Assembly (NCBI GenBank): GCA_964579295.1
Contig: CAZOGK010000017.1
Span: 5,798-69,797, forward strand
Origin: JAAYYY01 sp964579295
Lineage (GTDB): Bacteria; Chloroflexota; Anaerolineae; Promineifilales; Promineifilaceae
Reading direction: 5' to 3'
DNA length: 64,000 nt
In this document: piece by piece, positions 15,498 through 24,590 of the stretch
Numbering within the stretch: the stretch's first letter is position 1
Layout: every line of letters begins with the position of its first letter
The notes under the pieces: generated by a model
The model's database searches: none
The model's input: the letters and a program-made list of their open reading frames with translations, nothing else
Told to the model about the DNA's origin: nothing
Position numbers and translations under genes: made by a program

Positions 15498-16525
15498 CAA
15501 TCGCCCGTCGCCAGCCGCTGGTACCGCTGCCGGATGGTGGGGATCAGGTATTCCTCAAAGCAGCGCCGGGCGTCATATTCCGGCGCCCAGCCCCAGTCGC
15601 GGCGCGCCGGGTTGTCGTTGAGGTCAGCCGGCCAGCTATCGACAATCCCCTGCCGCTTCTGGTCCGGCGCAAAGGAAATGTCGGCGCCGGGAAATGCGTC
15701 CAGCACCAGGTCGCGGATCTCGGCGGCAGAGACGCTGAAACTGGTAATGTTGTAGACCTCGCGGCTGAGCTGCTCGCGCGGGGCGGCGGCCAGCTGCAGC
15801 AGCGCCTTCACCGCGTCCGGCATCGCCATGAACGGGATGCGCGTGTCTTCGCGCACAAAGCAGCGATAGGGCTTGCCCTGCGCGGCGGCGTGGAGCATCT
15901 CCGGCCCATAATCACTGGTGCCGCCGCTGGGCACCGTGAGCGCGCTGATGAGGCCGGGAAACCGCAGGGCGCGGAAGTCGAGCATCACCGGCCGGTCGGC
16001 GGCCAGCTGGCGGTAGTTGGTGCTGTAGTAGACGCCCAGCATCTCGCCATAGAGCTTGTTGCAGCCGTACATCGTCGTCGGCGTGTTCCAGTCCCACTCG
16101 CGCACGTGGCTATCGCGCTCTTTCGTCTCCAGGTCGGGCAGGCCATAGGCGGCGATGCTGCTGGGAAAGATGAAGCGCACGCGCCGCCCCTGCCACTCCG
16201 ACTGTTCCGCGGCCAGCTTGAGCAGGCGCAGCGTGCCTTCTACGTTGACCCGGTGCGCCAGCTCGGGCGTAAACTCGGCGCGCGTCGAGAGCAGGGCCGC
16301 CAGGTGGAAGATCGTGTCGATTTCGTACTCCGTGACCAGCCGGCCCAGGAGCGAATCGTCCAGGATATCGCCCACCATATGGATAGCCGCGCCCTCCAGC
16401 TCCGCCGGCAGCGGTTTGAGGTCAAGGCTGAGGACATGGGTATCCTGCCTGCGGCACAACGTCTCAATCAGCGCATGGCCGATTTCGCCGGCGCTGCCCG
16501 TAACCATGATGACTCGTTTGCGCAT
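15497..16525 (-). CDS. NAD-dependent epimerase-type L-threonine 3-dehydrogenase
   Basis: 342 residues, extended SDR fold. Nucleotide-binding motif VTGSAGEIGHAL at the N-terminus, FPSSIAAYG for the catalytic Ser, and the YxxxK pair in MYGCNKLYGE. The downstream stretch LRFPGLIS...GGTSDYGPEMLHAAAQGKPYRCFV...DTRIPFMAMPDAVKAL closely follows the substrate region of SDR-type L-threonine dehydrogenases (oxidising threonine to 2-amino-3-ketobutyrate). No partner (2-amino-3-ketobutyrate CoA ligase) is adjacent. Other NDP-sugar epimerase-like activities cannot be fully excluded. Single gene, facing the lipoprotein gene tail to tail. Confidence 0.8.
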   Translation of the reverse strand: MRKRVIMVTGSAGEIGHALIETLCRRQDTHVLSLDLKPLPAELEGAAIHMVGDILDDSLLGRLVTEYEIDTIFHLAALLSTRAEFTPELAHRVNVEGTLRLLKLAAEQSEWQGRRVRFIFPSSIAAYGLPDLETKERDSHVREWDWNTPTTMYGCNKLYGEMLGVYYSTNYRQLAADRPVMLDFRALRFPGLISALTVPSGGTSDYGPEMLHAAAQGKPYRCFVREDTRIPFMAMPDAVKALLQLAAAPREQLSREVYNITSFSVSAAEIRDLVLDAFPGADISFAPDQKRQGIVDSWPADLNDNPARRDWGWAPEYDARRCFEEYLIPTIRQRYQRLATGD

Positions 16526-16548
16526 GGGGTCTGGTCTCCTCTCTAGAC

Positions 16549-16617
16549 AACGTCAGGTTGAAAACCTGACCTACCGTAGCTGGTAGGGGCGGGCATGAAA
16601 CCCGCCCCCCTATCCAT
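16549..16617. repeat. Two adjacent palindromic repeats
   Basis: Two inverted repeats in the 143-bp spacer between divergent genes: CGTCAGGTT ... AACCTGAC (about 16550-16571) and GGGGCGGGC ... GCCCGCCCC-type around GAAACCC (about 16583-16612). Both belong to families seen elsewhere in the window. No promoter could be called here. Confidence 0.65.
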
Positions 16618-16668
16618 CCCGCCGCTGCTCAACACCGTAAGTATAGCCAGACGCGCCCCCGCCCGCCC

Positions 16669-18096
16669 ATGTCAAATAGCACCCATTTTCCCGCGCATCC
16701 TCATCCCGGCCATGGCCCGGTTGCCAGGGGCCGTTTTCCAGAGACAATCGCTCCCATGAGACAACGCGACATCTTTCTCTTCTGGCTGCCCCTCTTCGCC
16801 AGCTGGCTGCTGATGACGGCGGAAGGGCCCATTGTCAGCGCCGCCATTAACCGGCTGCCCGACGAGGTCATCATGCTCGCCGCGCAGGGCATTGTCGTCA
16901 GCCTGGCGGTTACGATTGAGAGCCCCATCATCAACCTGCTGGCCACGGCCACCGCCCTCGTGCGCGACGACCAGTCGTTCCGCGTCGTGCGCCGCTTCAC
17001 CATCCATTGGGCCATCGCCCTCACCGTCGTCAGCGTGGCCGTGGCCTTCACGCCCCTCTTCGACCTCATCGTCTATCGCTGGCTGCACACACCGGCGGAA
17101 ATCGGGCGCTGGGTGCGCCCGGGCATGCAGATTATGACCCTGTGGACGGCGGCCATTGCCTGGCGTCGCTTCCTGCAGGGCGCGCTCATCCAGTTCGGCT
17201 ACACGCGCGTCGTCGCCTGGGGCACGGCGGTACGCCTGCTCGCTTCCGGCGGCGCGGCCATTGGCCTGGCCCTGTGGAGCGGCTGGCCGGGCGTCGCCAT
17301 CGGCGCTACCGCGCTCATGGCCGGCGTCATCGCCGAGGCGGCCTACGCCACCGCCGCCGTGCGCCCGCTGCGGCGCAACGAGCTGCACCCAGACCGGACA
17401 CAGGAAGACGAGCCGCCGCTGACCTATGGCGAGCTCTTCTGGTTCCACCTGCCGCTGGCAGCGACAGCCCTGCTCACCCTGCTGGCGCAGCCGCTGGTGA
17501 CGCTCAGCCTGGCCCGGCTGGACAACCCGACGCTCTCGCTGGCCGCCTGGCCGCTCACCTTCCAGGTGGTGCTGATGGCCCGCGCGGCCGCGATGGCCCT
17601 GCCCGAGGCGGTCATCGCCCTGACGCGCGGCCCGCACAGCCACGGCCCCATTCGCCGCTTCAGCCTGACGCTGGCCGGGCTAAGCGTTGTGGGCATGGGG
17701 CTCTTCGCGCTCACGCCGCTGCTGACCCTCTACCTCTTCCGCCTCCAGGACGCCGACGCGGACGTGGCCGGTCTGGCTGCCTACGGCACGCGCCTCTTCC
17801 TGCTCTATCCGGCTCTCTTCGTCGTCGTCTCCTGGCTGCGCGGGCTGCTCATTCGCAGCCGGGCGACGAGGGCCGTCAACCTGGGCATGGGCATCAACCT
17901 GCTGCTGACGGCCGCCCTGCTCGCCCTCGGCGTCGCCCAGCGCTGGGACGGCATGACGACGGCGGCGGCGGCGCTCTATCTGGCGATAGTCGCCGAGCTG
18001 CTCTTCCTTGCCTGGCGCGTCCGGGCGCGGCTGGGTATCCATCTCTGGGCCGGGCCGGGCCGGCGCTCGCTGCGGCCGGCCGTGGCCGAGGAGTGA
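16669..18096 (+). CDS. Polytopic membrane protein, MATE-superfamily/ANKH-like
   Basis: 475 residues with about 12 hydrophobic helices. The stretch LPLFASWLLMTAEGPIVSAAINRLPDEVIMLAAQGIV followed by ESPIINLLATATALVRD resembles bacterial homologues of the ankylosis (ANKH) protein in the MATE/MOP superfamily; this recall is by pattern only. A second start, ATG 16756 (MRQRDIFLFW), sits directly at the first helix and is a plausible alternative, since neither start has a clear Shine-Dalgarno. Transport substrate unknown. The next gene begins 4 bp after its stop, so the two are likely co-transcribed. Confidence 0.7.
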   Translation: MSNSTHFPAHPHPGHGPVARGRFPETIAPMRQRDIFLFWLPLFASWLLMTAEGPIVSAAINRLPDEVIMLAAQGIVVSLAVTIESPIINLLATATALVRDDQSFRVVRRFTIHWAIALTVVSVAVAFTPLFDLIVYRWLHTPAEIGRWVRPGMQIMTLWTAAIAWRRFLQGALIQFGYTRVVAWGTAVRLLASGGAAIGLALWSGWPGVAIGATALMAGVIAEAAYATAAVRPLRRNELHPDRTQEDEPPLTYGELFWFHLPLAATALLTLLAQPLVTLSLARLDNPTLSLAAWPLTFQVVLMARAAAMALPEAVIALTRGPHSHGPIRRFSLTLAGLSVVGMGLFALTPLLTLYLFRLQDADADVAGLAAYGTRLFLLYPALFVVVSWLRGLLIRSRATRAVNLGMGINLLLTAALLALGVAQRWDGMTTAAAALYLAIVAELLFLAWRVRARLGIHLWAGPGRRSLRPAVAEE

Positions 18097-18100
18097 GCCA

Positions 18101-18757
18101 ATGATGGAAATGAAGAATGAAGCCGTGGTGAAATTGCACCTGATGACGCTCGGCCCGCTGCAGACCAACTGCTATCTGGTCGGCTGCGCGGAGACAATGG
18201 CCGCCGCCATCGTCGACCCCGCCTGGGATGGGCCGGCCATTGCGCGCGCGGCTGCCGGCGGCGGCTGGACCATCAGCCACATTCTGATTACCCATGCCCA
18301 CTTCGACCACATCGGCGGCCTGGCCGAGCTGAAAGAGGCGACGGGAGCGCCCGTCACGATGCACGCCGAGGCGGCCGACCAGCTGCGTACGGCCGCTCTG
18401 GCGGCCAGGCTATGGGGCTTCCACCTCGACCCGCCGCCCCCGCCGGACCAGTTCATCGCCGCAGGCGAGACAGTGGCCGTCGGCCGCCTGCGGCTGGAAG
18501 TGCTATACACGCCGGGCCACGCGCCGGGCCATGTCAGCTTCTACCTGCGCGAGCACGGCGCGCTCTTCGACGGCGACGTGCTATTCCAGCAGGGCATCGG
18601 CCGCACCGACCTGCCCGGCGGCGACTACGCGCTGCTCATGCGCACCATCCACGAGCAAATCCTGACCCTGCCGGACGACACCGCCGTCTATCCCGGCCAC
18701 GGCCCGCCGACGACGGTGGGGGAAGAGCGCCGGCTGAACCCGTGGCTGCAGGAGTAG
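18101..18757 (+). CDS. MBL-fold metallo-hydrolase (glyoxalase II-like)
   Basis: 218 residues. Metallo-beta-lactamase fold with the zinc motif HAHFDH, then GHAPGHVSFYL, FDGDVLF and the final VYPGHGP, matching the short YcbL/GloB-like hydroxyacylglutathione hydrolase group. Two metal ions and a thioester substrate are expected from the family. Start ATG 18101 lies 4 bp after the membrane protein stop. The 3' end is followed directly by an array of 7-bp repeats. Confidence 0.9.
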   Translation: MMEMKNEAVVKLHLMTLGPLQTNCYLVGCAETMAAAIVDPAWDGPAIARAAAGGGWTISHILITHAHFDHIGGLAELKEATGAPVTMHAEAADQLRTAALAARLWGFHLDPPPPPDQFIAAGETVAVGRLRLEVLYTPGHAPGHVSFYLREHGALFDGDVLFQQGIGRTDLPGGDYALLMRTIHEQILTLPDDTAVYPGHGPPTTVGEERRLNPWLQE

Positions 18758-18761
18758 AATA

Positions 18762-18817
18762 GCAAATTACAGATGGCAAATTGCGAATTGCCATTTGCAG
18801 TTTGCAATTTGCCATTT
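18762..18817. repeat. Heptamer array, units GCAAATT / GCCATTT
   Basis: Eight consecutive 7-bp units, starting 4 bp after a stop codon: GCAAATT, ACAGATG, GCAAATT, GCGAATT, GCCATTT, GCAGTTT, GCAATTT, GCCATTT. The first half is roughly the reverse complement of the second, so it can fold into a hairpin. Confidence 0.75.
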
Positions 18818-18826
18818 CCGCCCGCG

Positions 18827-20188
18827 TCAACCGGCGGGCGGTGCGGGGCTCGCCGTGGGCGTCGGCGTCGGCGTGGGGATGGCGCCCAGCCAGCTCAGGC
18901 GCGCCGCATCGCCGGGGCGGCCGCCAAAGGTGTAGATGAGGCCGCCGTCGGCGCGCTGCCCGGTTACCCGCACCACGCTGACGCGCCACTCGAACGCATG
19001 CACCACCTCCTGCTGCGGCCGCCAGCCTGAGGGCACGCGGAACGAGGTCTGCCGCGTGAAGCCGCGGTACGGGTGCAGGCCCGCCTCACTCAGGTTGGTC
19101 ATCTCCACCATATACCACTCGTCCGGCTCCAGATCCTTGCTGGCGACCCACTGCAGCGCCAGCGGCCGCAACGGGTCGACCGTCGTGCCCGAGGGCGGAT
19201 AGAGCGGGCGCGGGCCGGTGGGGAAGCCAGTCGGCTGCGGCGTCGGCGAAGGGCCGGGCGTCGGCGGCAGCACGTCGCCGTGGATCACTTCCGGGATGCA
19301 GATGGTGTCGCCCGGCTGCACAATCGACTGCTCCGACAGCCGGTTGACGCGCATCAGTAGCTCCATGTTGATATTCTCGCGCGCCGCAATGGCCGAGATG
19401 GCGTCGCCGGCGGCAATCTCCACCCGGCGGCAGTCGCGCGGGTCGGCAATGACCAGCTCGCCGTTAATCTCCACCGCAATCGGCTCCAGCGGCGGCGTGG
19501 CCGTGGGCCAGGGCACCTGCAGCGTCTGGCCCGACTGGATGGGCGACTCTACCGAGAAATCGTTGAGCGCGGCAATGCTGTCCATCGAGACGTTGTAGGC
19601 AAAGCTGAGGCCGAAGAGCGTCTCGCCTTCGGCCACCGTATGCGTGCGCGGCGGCTGCTCGGTGGGCGTCGCCGGCGGCGTGTTGCTCGGCTCCGGCGTC
19701 GCCGAGGGCGGCGGCGTCTCGGTCGGCGGCAGCGTCACGGTGGGCGTAAAGCTTGGCGTGGGCGGTATGGGCGTCAGCGTCGGCAGCAGCGCCAGCTCCA
19801 CCGGCCCGCCATACTGCAGAATGGCGCCGCCAAGATAGGCGGTGATGATAAAGACGACGGCCGTCATCCAGAAGACAATCTTCGACTGCCGCTCGTGGAC
19901 CACGGATTCGACGACGCCATCGGGCAGGGGCGGCTCAAGTTCGAGACCTGACGGGTCCTGGAGACCGGTCGGCTCTGGCGGCGGCTCACGTTCGAGACCT
20001 GTCAGGTCGGGTGGTTGTTCCTCTTGGCGAGTTGTCAGCTCTGGCAGCGTCTGCGGTTCGTCTTGGAGACCTGTCAGGTCCGGCTCCGTGGGGAGCACGT
20101 AGCCGCACATCAGGCAGCGCTGCGCACCCGCAGGCAGGCGGCTGTCACAGTCTGGGCAGCGCTGTTCCGTGTCGTTTGCTGGGCTCAT
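18827..20188 (-). CDS. Zinc-ribbon, single-TM protein with two LysM domains
   Basis: 453 residues. N-terminal zinc ribbon (CPDC...CLMC, about 11-29), an acidic Pro-rich region, one transmembrane helix (about 105-127), a Pro/Thr linker, two LysM domains (HTVAEGETLFGLSFAYNV and VEIAAGDAISAIAARENI, each about 45 residues) and a C-terminal beta-sandwich of about 110 residues. The zinc ribbon is cytoplasmic and the LysM part external, suggesting a peptidoglycan-tethered protein. The acidic region contains repeats of DLTGLQ/E encoded by the GACCTGACAGGTC palindrome found elsewhere in intergenic DNA. Promoter at 20236-20263. Confidence 0.85.
   Translation of the reverse strand: MSPANDTEQRCPDCDSRLPAGAQRCLMCGYVLPTEPDLTGLQDEPQTLPELTTRQEEQPPDLTGLEREPPPEPTGLQDPSGLELEPPLPDGVVESVVHERQSKIVFWMTAVVFIITAYLGGAILQYGGPVELALLPTLTPIPPTPSFTPTVTLPPTETPPPSATPEPSNTPPATPTEQPPRTHTVAEGETLFGLSFAYNVSMDSIAALNDFSVESPIQSGQTLQVPWPTATPPLEPIAVEINGELVIADPRDCRRVEIAAGDAISAIAARENINMELLMRVNRLSEQSIVQPGDTICIPEVIHGDVLPPTPGPSPTPQPTGFPTGPRPLYPPSGTTVDPLRPLALQWVASKDLEPDEWYMVEMTNLSEAGLHPYRGFTRQTSFRVPSGWRPQQEVVHAFEWRVSVVRVTGQRADGGLIYTFGGRPGDAARLSWLGAIPTPTPTPTASPAPPAG
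19944..20083. repeat. Three GACCTGTCAGGTC-type palindromes inside a coding region
   Basis: Copies near 19944-19956 (degenerate), 19997-20009 and 20071-20083 in the LysM gene. In frame they encode DLTGL. The intergenic copies of the family are at 15467, 16549, 24553 and 61940. Confidence 0.7.
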
Positions 20189-20235
20189 AAGCTCTTCTGA
20201 CCTGCCGGGAAGCCGCGGCTTCCGGGGCGACGGGC

Positions 20236-20263
20236 ATTATAGCACCCCGGCCGGCCCGTACAA
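20236..20263 (-). promoter_or_regulatory. Sigma-70 promoter of the LysM gene
   Basis: On the minus strand TTGTAC (20258-20263), 16-bp spacer, TATAAT (20236-20241), giving a leader of about 40 nt that contains the palindrome at 20208-20223. Confidence 0.6.
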
Positions 20264-20466
20264 CCACTCCTCTACTACGGCTCAGGCAAGGGAGCCGGCC
20301 CGTCTCATGGCGCCCTCATACCACCAGGCAAACAAACGCCAATCAGATGATAGTTGCGTACTATTCTGTATACGCGAGCGCCCACGGCCCGCCTGGCGGT
20401 TACAAGAGGGGTGCGCATGGTCGAGGAGCCGCCTGCCTTCTCTCGAAGTGGCGCTATCCAGGAATA

Positions 20467-20494
20467 TTGCCATTGCACCCAAACAAAGTATAAT
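20467..20494 (+). promoter_or_regulatory. Sigma-70 promoter of rpsA
   Basis: TTGCCA (20467-20472), 16-bp spacer, TATAAT (20489-20494), about 60 bp before the start codon. Confidence 0.65.
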
Positions 20495-20553
20495 TTCGTT
20501 GGCTTGACCCCAGGCCCTGTTGGGTTAGTTCGTGGGGAATGTAAAGTAGAGAG

Positions 20554-21777
20554 ATGGATAATTTTACAAACGGTTCAACTGAAACGGCTGGCGAAGACAG
20601 CCACGGCATGGAGTTCTTCCTCAGCGAAGAGCTTTCACTCGACCTACCGCGCGCCGGAGATATTCGCCGCGGCGAGGTCATCGAGCATCTGCGCAATGCC
20701 ATCCTGGTGGACATTGGCGCGAAGTCGGAAGGCATTATCTCCGGCAGCGAGCTGGACACGCTCTCTCCCGAGGAGCGCGATGAGCTGGCCGTAGGCAACG
20801 AAGTGGCCGTCTACGTGGTCGACCCCGAAGACGAAGAAGGCAACATCGTCCTCTCCTACGCCCGCGCCGCCGAGGAAGAAGACTGGCGCCGCGCCCAGGA
20901 GTTAGCCGACACGGCCGATGTCTATCAGGGCAAGGTCGTCGGCTATAACAAGGGCGGCCTGCTCGTCGCCGTCGGCCGGCTGCGTGGCTTCATGCCCATC
21001 AGCCAGCTTGGACCGTCGCGCAACTTCAGCCGCGAGAAATCGTCGGCCAGCCAGTTGCAGCGCATTGTGGGCGAGATGATCAGCGCCAAAGTGATGGAAG
21101 TCGATCGCAGCCGCAACCGCCTCATCCTCTCCGAGCGGGCCGCCACGCGCGAAAAGCGCGCCGCCCAACGCGAGAAGCTGTTTGAGGAGCTGGAAGCCGG
21201 CGTTGCGCGATCAGGACGCGTCGTAAACCTGACCGATTTCGGGGCCTTCGTCGACATCGGGGGAATAGAGGGACTGGTCCACATCTCCGAGATTAGCTGG
21301 AAACGGGTCAACGACCCGCGTACCGTGCTGGAGATTGGGGACGAGGTAGATGTCTACGTTCTGGATGTCGACCGGGATCGGCAGCGGGTCGCGCTCAGCC
21401 TGAAACGGATGCAGACCGACCCCTGGACCATTGTCGACCAGCTGTATAGCGAAGGGCAGCTTGTCGAAGCAGCCGTGACGAAGCTGGCTCAGTTCGGCGC
21501 CTTCGCCCGGATTCAGGACGATTACGAGCTGGAAGGGCTCATTCACATCTCGGAGCTGTCCGAAGAGCATGTGGCCCACCCGCGCGAGGTCGTCCGGCCC
21601 GGCGAGACCCTGACGCTGCGCGTGATTCGCGTCGATCCCGAGCAGCGGCAGATTGGGCTGAGCCTGAAACAGGTCGCGTCGTCACGTTACATGGAGTTCG
21701 ATATCGCGCAGGCGCAGGAGGCGACCGGCAACGATTTCGACGTTGAGCCGTATAGTTTCGAGGACGAAGAAGAATAA
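20554..21777 (+). CDS. rpsA: 30S ribosomal protein S1, four S1 domains
   Basis: 407 residues with an acidic N-terminal tail and four S1/OB-fold RNA-binding repeats starting at about residues 35, 120, 205 and 290. The third is typical (GRVVNLTDFGAFVDIGGIEGLVHISEISWKR) and the fourth is AAVTKLAQFGAFARIQDDYELEGLIHISELS. The six-domain S1 of proteobacteria is longer; four domains is usual for Gram-positive-like lineages. It binds mRNA at the ribosome and aids initiation on structured leaders. It precedes clpC by 67 bp on the same strand and has its own promoter. Confidence 0.93.
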   Translation: MDNFTNGSTETAGEDSHGMEFFLSEELSLDLPRAGDIRRGEVIEHLRNAILVDIGAKSEGIISGSELDTLSPEERDELAVGNEVAVYVVDPEDEEGNIVLSYARAAEEEDWRRAQELADTADVYQGKVVGYNKGGLLVAVGRLRGFMPISQLGPSRNFSREKSSASQLQRIVGEMISAKVMEVDRSRNRLILSERAATREKRAAQREKLFEELEAGVARSGRVVNLTDFGAFVDIGGIEGLVHISEISWKRVNDPRTVLEIGDEVDVYVLDVDRDRQRVALSLKRMQTDPWTIVDQLYSEGQLVEAAVTKLAQFGAFARIQDDYELEGLIHISELSEEHVAHPREVVRPGETLTLRVIRVDPEQRQIGLSLKQVASSRYMEFDIAQAQEATGNDFDVEPYSFEDEEE

Positions 21778-21844
21778 ATAGCTCCAATCGCAGGTTGAGA
21801 CGCTCGGGAGGGCGACCTACGACTATAGATACCGAGGTGATCCT

Positions 21845-24358
21845 GTGAATTCAAAGAATTGGGAACGCTTTACCCAACGGGCCCGCAAGGTGTTGAGCCT
21901 GGCCCAGGAGGAAGCGGAACGCCTGAATCATAATTATATCGGCAGCGAGCACATCCTCGTCGGTCTGCTGCTCGAAGATGGCGGCGTCGCCGGGCGCGTT
22001 CTGCGCGAGCTTGGCCTGGAAACCGCCCGCGTGCAGGCCATGGTGGAACGGCTCGCCGGCGGGGGCTCACGGACGCCGTTTAGCAAAGTAGAACTCTCCC
22101 CCAGCACCAAGCGGATTCTTGAGCTAGGTATAGACGAAGCGCGCCGCATGGGCCAGCACTACATCAGCACGGAGCATCTGCTGCTGGCGCTGGTGCGGCA
22201 AAACGAAGGGCTGGCCATCGACGTGCTCCGTCGCTTTGGCGTCAGCGCCGACCAGATTCGCCGCGAGACGCGCCGCATGCTGCGTGACGCGCCGACCCCA
22301 ACCGCCGAGGAGGGGGGCTCTTCCCGGCGCAGCAGCAGCGCGCGTAAGGAGAAAAGCAAAACGCCGTTGGTAGATCAACTCGCAACTGACCTGACAGCGT
22401 TGGCGGCGGAGGGCAAGCTGGACCCGGTCATCGGGCGCCAGACAGAAATCGAGCGCGTTATCCAGATTCTGGCGCGCCGCACCAAGAACAACCCTGCCCT
22501 CATCGGCGAGCCGGGCGTGGGCAAGACGGCCATTGTCGAAGGGCTGGCCCAGCGCATCATCGAAGGCAAGGTGCCCGACGTGCTGCTCGAAAAGCGCGTC
22601 CTGCAGCTCGACGTGGGCAGCCTGGTCGCCGGCACCATGTACCGTGGCCAGTTCGAGGAGCGGCTCAAGCGCGTTATCGAAGAGCTGAAGCAGAGCGACT
22701 CGATCCTCTTCATCGACGAAGTGCATATGCTCGTCGGCGCCGGCTCGGCCGGCAGCTCGGTGGACGCGGCCAACATCCTCAAGCCGGCCCTGGCGCGCGG
22801 CGAGCTGCAGACCATCGGCGCCACCACGCTGGACGAATACCGCCGCCACATCGAGAGCGACGCCGCCCTGGAGCGGCGCTTCCAGCCCATCCGTGTGGAC
22901 GAACCGACGCCGGACGAGACAATCAACATTCTGCACGGCATTAAGCGCGCCTACGAAGAGCATCACAAGCTGACCATCACCGAAGAGGCGATTAACGCCG
23001 CGGTGCAGCTTTCCACCCGCTACGTGACCGAGCGCTTCCTGCCAGACAAGGCCATCGACCTCATCGACGAGAGCGCGTCGCGCGTGCGCATGTACCGCGT
23101 GCCGCAGCCGGCCGACATCCGCGAGGCCTACGAGACGCTGCGCGAGCTGCGTGAAGAGCGCGAGCGGGCCATGGACGCCGGCCAGTTTGAGGAGGCCGAC
23201 CGCAGCCGCCTGCGCGAAGAAGAGCTGCAGCGCCGCCTTGATCAGATGCGGGCCAGCCAGGAAGAAGGCGCAGCCCAGGTGACCGCCGAAGACATCGCCG
23301 AGGTGCTGGCGATGTGGACCGGTATTCCGGTCTACCAGTTCACCGAGGAAGAGTCGGCCCGCCTGCTGCGCATGGAAGAGGAGCTGCGCGATTACATTGT
23401 CGGCCAGAATGAGGCCATCACGGCCATCAGCAAGGCCATCCGCCGCGCGCGCGCCGGCCTCAAAGACCCGCGCCGCCCCATTGGCTCCTTCATCTTCCTC
23501 GGCCCCACCGGCGTCGGCAAGACCGAGCTGACCAAGGCGCTGGCCCGCTTCCTCTTTGGCAGCGAAGATGCGCTGGTGCAGCTGGACATGTCCGAGTTCA
23601 TGGAGCGGCACAACGTGGCCCGCCTCATCGGCTCGCCGCCCGGCTACGTCGGCTACGAAGACGCCGGGCAGCTAACCGAGGCCATCCGCCGCCGCCCCTA
23701 CTCCATCGTCGTCTTTGACGAGATTGAGAAGGCGCACCCGGAAGCCTTTAACCTGCTGCTGCAGATTATGGAAGAAGGCCATCTCTCGGACGCCAAGGGG
23801 CACCAGGTGGACTTCCGCAACGCCATCATCATCATGACCTCGAACGTCGGCGCGTCCACCCTGGCGCGCGGCCCCAACCTCGGCTTTGCCTTCGAGGAAG
23901 CCGGCCCCGCACAGAGTGACCAGGAATATCAGGACATGCGCAAGAAGCTGATGGACGAGCTGAAGCGCCAGTTCCGCCCTGAGTTCATCAACCGGGTCGA
24001 TAGCATCGTCGTCTTCCGCGAGCTGTCGCAGGAGGATATCTTCAACATCGTCGATATCGTGCTGGGGCAGGTCAACGAGCGGCTGGCCGAACACCAGCTC
24101 ACCGTCTCGGCCACCGAGACGGCCAAGGGGTGGCTGGCTAAGGAAGGCTACAACCCCGAGTTTGGCGCGCGGCCCCTGCGCCGCGTCATCCAGACGCAGG
24201 TGGAAGATAAGCTTTCCGACGCCGTCCTCTCCGGCCGCTTCCGCGAAGGCGACCTGGTCATCATCGACATCGACGAGGAGAACGACCTGATCCTGCGTAC
24301 GCCCACCGCCGAAGAAGGCGCGCGCGAGCAAGACGAAGAGGTCCTGCCAACTGTGTAA
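21845..24358 (+). CDS. clpC: ClpC, AAA+ unfoldase of the Clp protease
   Basis: 837 residues from a GTG with SD GAGGTGA. Clp N-terminal double repeat (1-145), a linker, AAA module 1 with Walker A GEPGVGKT and Walker B ILFIDEVH, a middle domain with a coiled coil (REERERAMDAGQFEEADRSR), AAA module 2 with GPTGVGKT and VVFDEIEKAHPEAF, and a C-terminal D2-small domain. The middle domain is of ClpC size and shorter than that of ClpB. It unfolds substrates for ClpP and in Gram-positives works with adaptors such as MecA. No ctsR, mcsA or mcsB neighbours are present, so regulation differs from Bacillus. A strong terminator follows. Confidence 0.96.
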   Translation: MNSKNWERFTQRARKVLSLAQEEAERLNHNYIGSEHILVGLLLEDGGVAGRVLRELGLETARVQAMVERLAGGGSRTPFSKVELSPSTKRILELGIDEARRMGQHYISTEHLLLALVRQNEGLAIDVLRRFGVSADQIRRETRRMLRDAPTPTAEEGGSSRRSSSARKEKSKTPLVDQLATDLTALAAEGKLDPVIGRQTEIERVIQILARRTKNNPALIGEPGVGKTAIVEGLAQRIIEGKVPDVLLEKRVLQLDVGSLVAGTMYRGQFEERLKRVIEELKQSDSILFIDEVHMLVGAGSAGSSVDAANILKPALARGELQTIGATTLDEYRRHIESDAALERRFQPIRVDEPTPDETINILHGIKRAYEEHHKLTITEEAINAAVQLSTRYVTERFLPDKAIDLIDESASRVRMYRVPQPADIREAYETLRELREERERAMDAGQFEEADRSRLREEELQRRLDQMRASQEEGAAQVTAEDIAEVLAMWTGIPVYQFTEEESARLLRMEEELRDYIVGQNEAITAISKAIRRARAGLKDPRRPIGSFIFLGPTGVGKTELTKALARFLFGSEDALVQLDMSEFMERHNVARLIGSPPGYVGYEDAGQLTEAIRRRPYSIVVFDEIEKAHPEAFNLLLQIMEEGHLSDAKGHQVDFRNAIIIMTSNVGASTLARGPNLGFAFEEAGPAQSDQEYQDMRKKLMDELKRQFRPEFINRVDSIVVFRELSQEDIFNIVDIVLGQVNERLAEHQLTVSATETAKGWLAKEGYNPEFGARPLRRVIQTQVEDKLSDAVLSGRFREGDLVIIDIDEENDLILRTPTAEEGAREQDEEVLPTV

Positions 24359-24388
24359 CGGCGCGTAGCGCCTGATGCCTGATGTGTG

Positions 24389-24423
24389 AAGGGCGCCGGC
24401 TGAATCAGCCGGCGCCCTTTTTC
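24389..24423 (+). terminator. Rho-independent terminator of clpC
   Basis: Perfect 13-bp stem AAGGGCGCCGGCT / AGCCGGCGCCCTT with loop GAATC, followed by a T run, 30 bp after the clpC stop. Confidence 0.92.
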
Positions 24424-24552
24424 GTTGCCCAACCTGCCCCCGTTGGTAGGGGGGTTCTTGGCCCTTGCCGAAATACGAGGCACTCTGTACAGGAACTGTG
24501 CTTCGTAGTAATGCCCCGTTATTTGTTAACTTCCAACAAACGCGCCCACAAG

Positions 24553-24585
24553 ACCTGACAGCTTTCCAAAAACCTGTCAGGTCTC
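24553..24585. repeat. GACCTGACAG palindrome (dispersed family)
   Basis: GACCTGACAG ... CTGTCAGGTC with a 13-nt A-rich loop, just downstream of the LysM lipoprotein stop on the minus strand. It may act as its terminator stem. Confidence 0.75.
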
Positions 24586-24590
24586 ACGCC

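Larger units (their letters stand above)
20189..20553. other. 365-bp divergent spacer between the LysM gene and rpsA
   Basis: It holds a perfect 16-bp palindrome GGAAGCCGCGGCTTCC (20208-20223) in the LysM mRNA leader, the LysM promoter (20236-20263) and the rpsA promoter (20467-20494). Between about 20265 and 20465 I see no gene, RNA or repeat that I can support. Confidence 0.7.

Noticed and set aside
20169..20507. Plus-strand reading frame of 112 codons before rpsA
   Set aside because: It starts within the LysM gene on the opposite strand, crosses two promoters and a palindrome, and shows no protein-like pattern.
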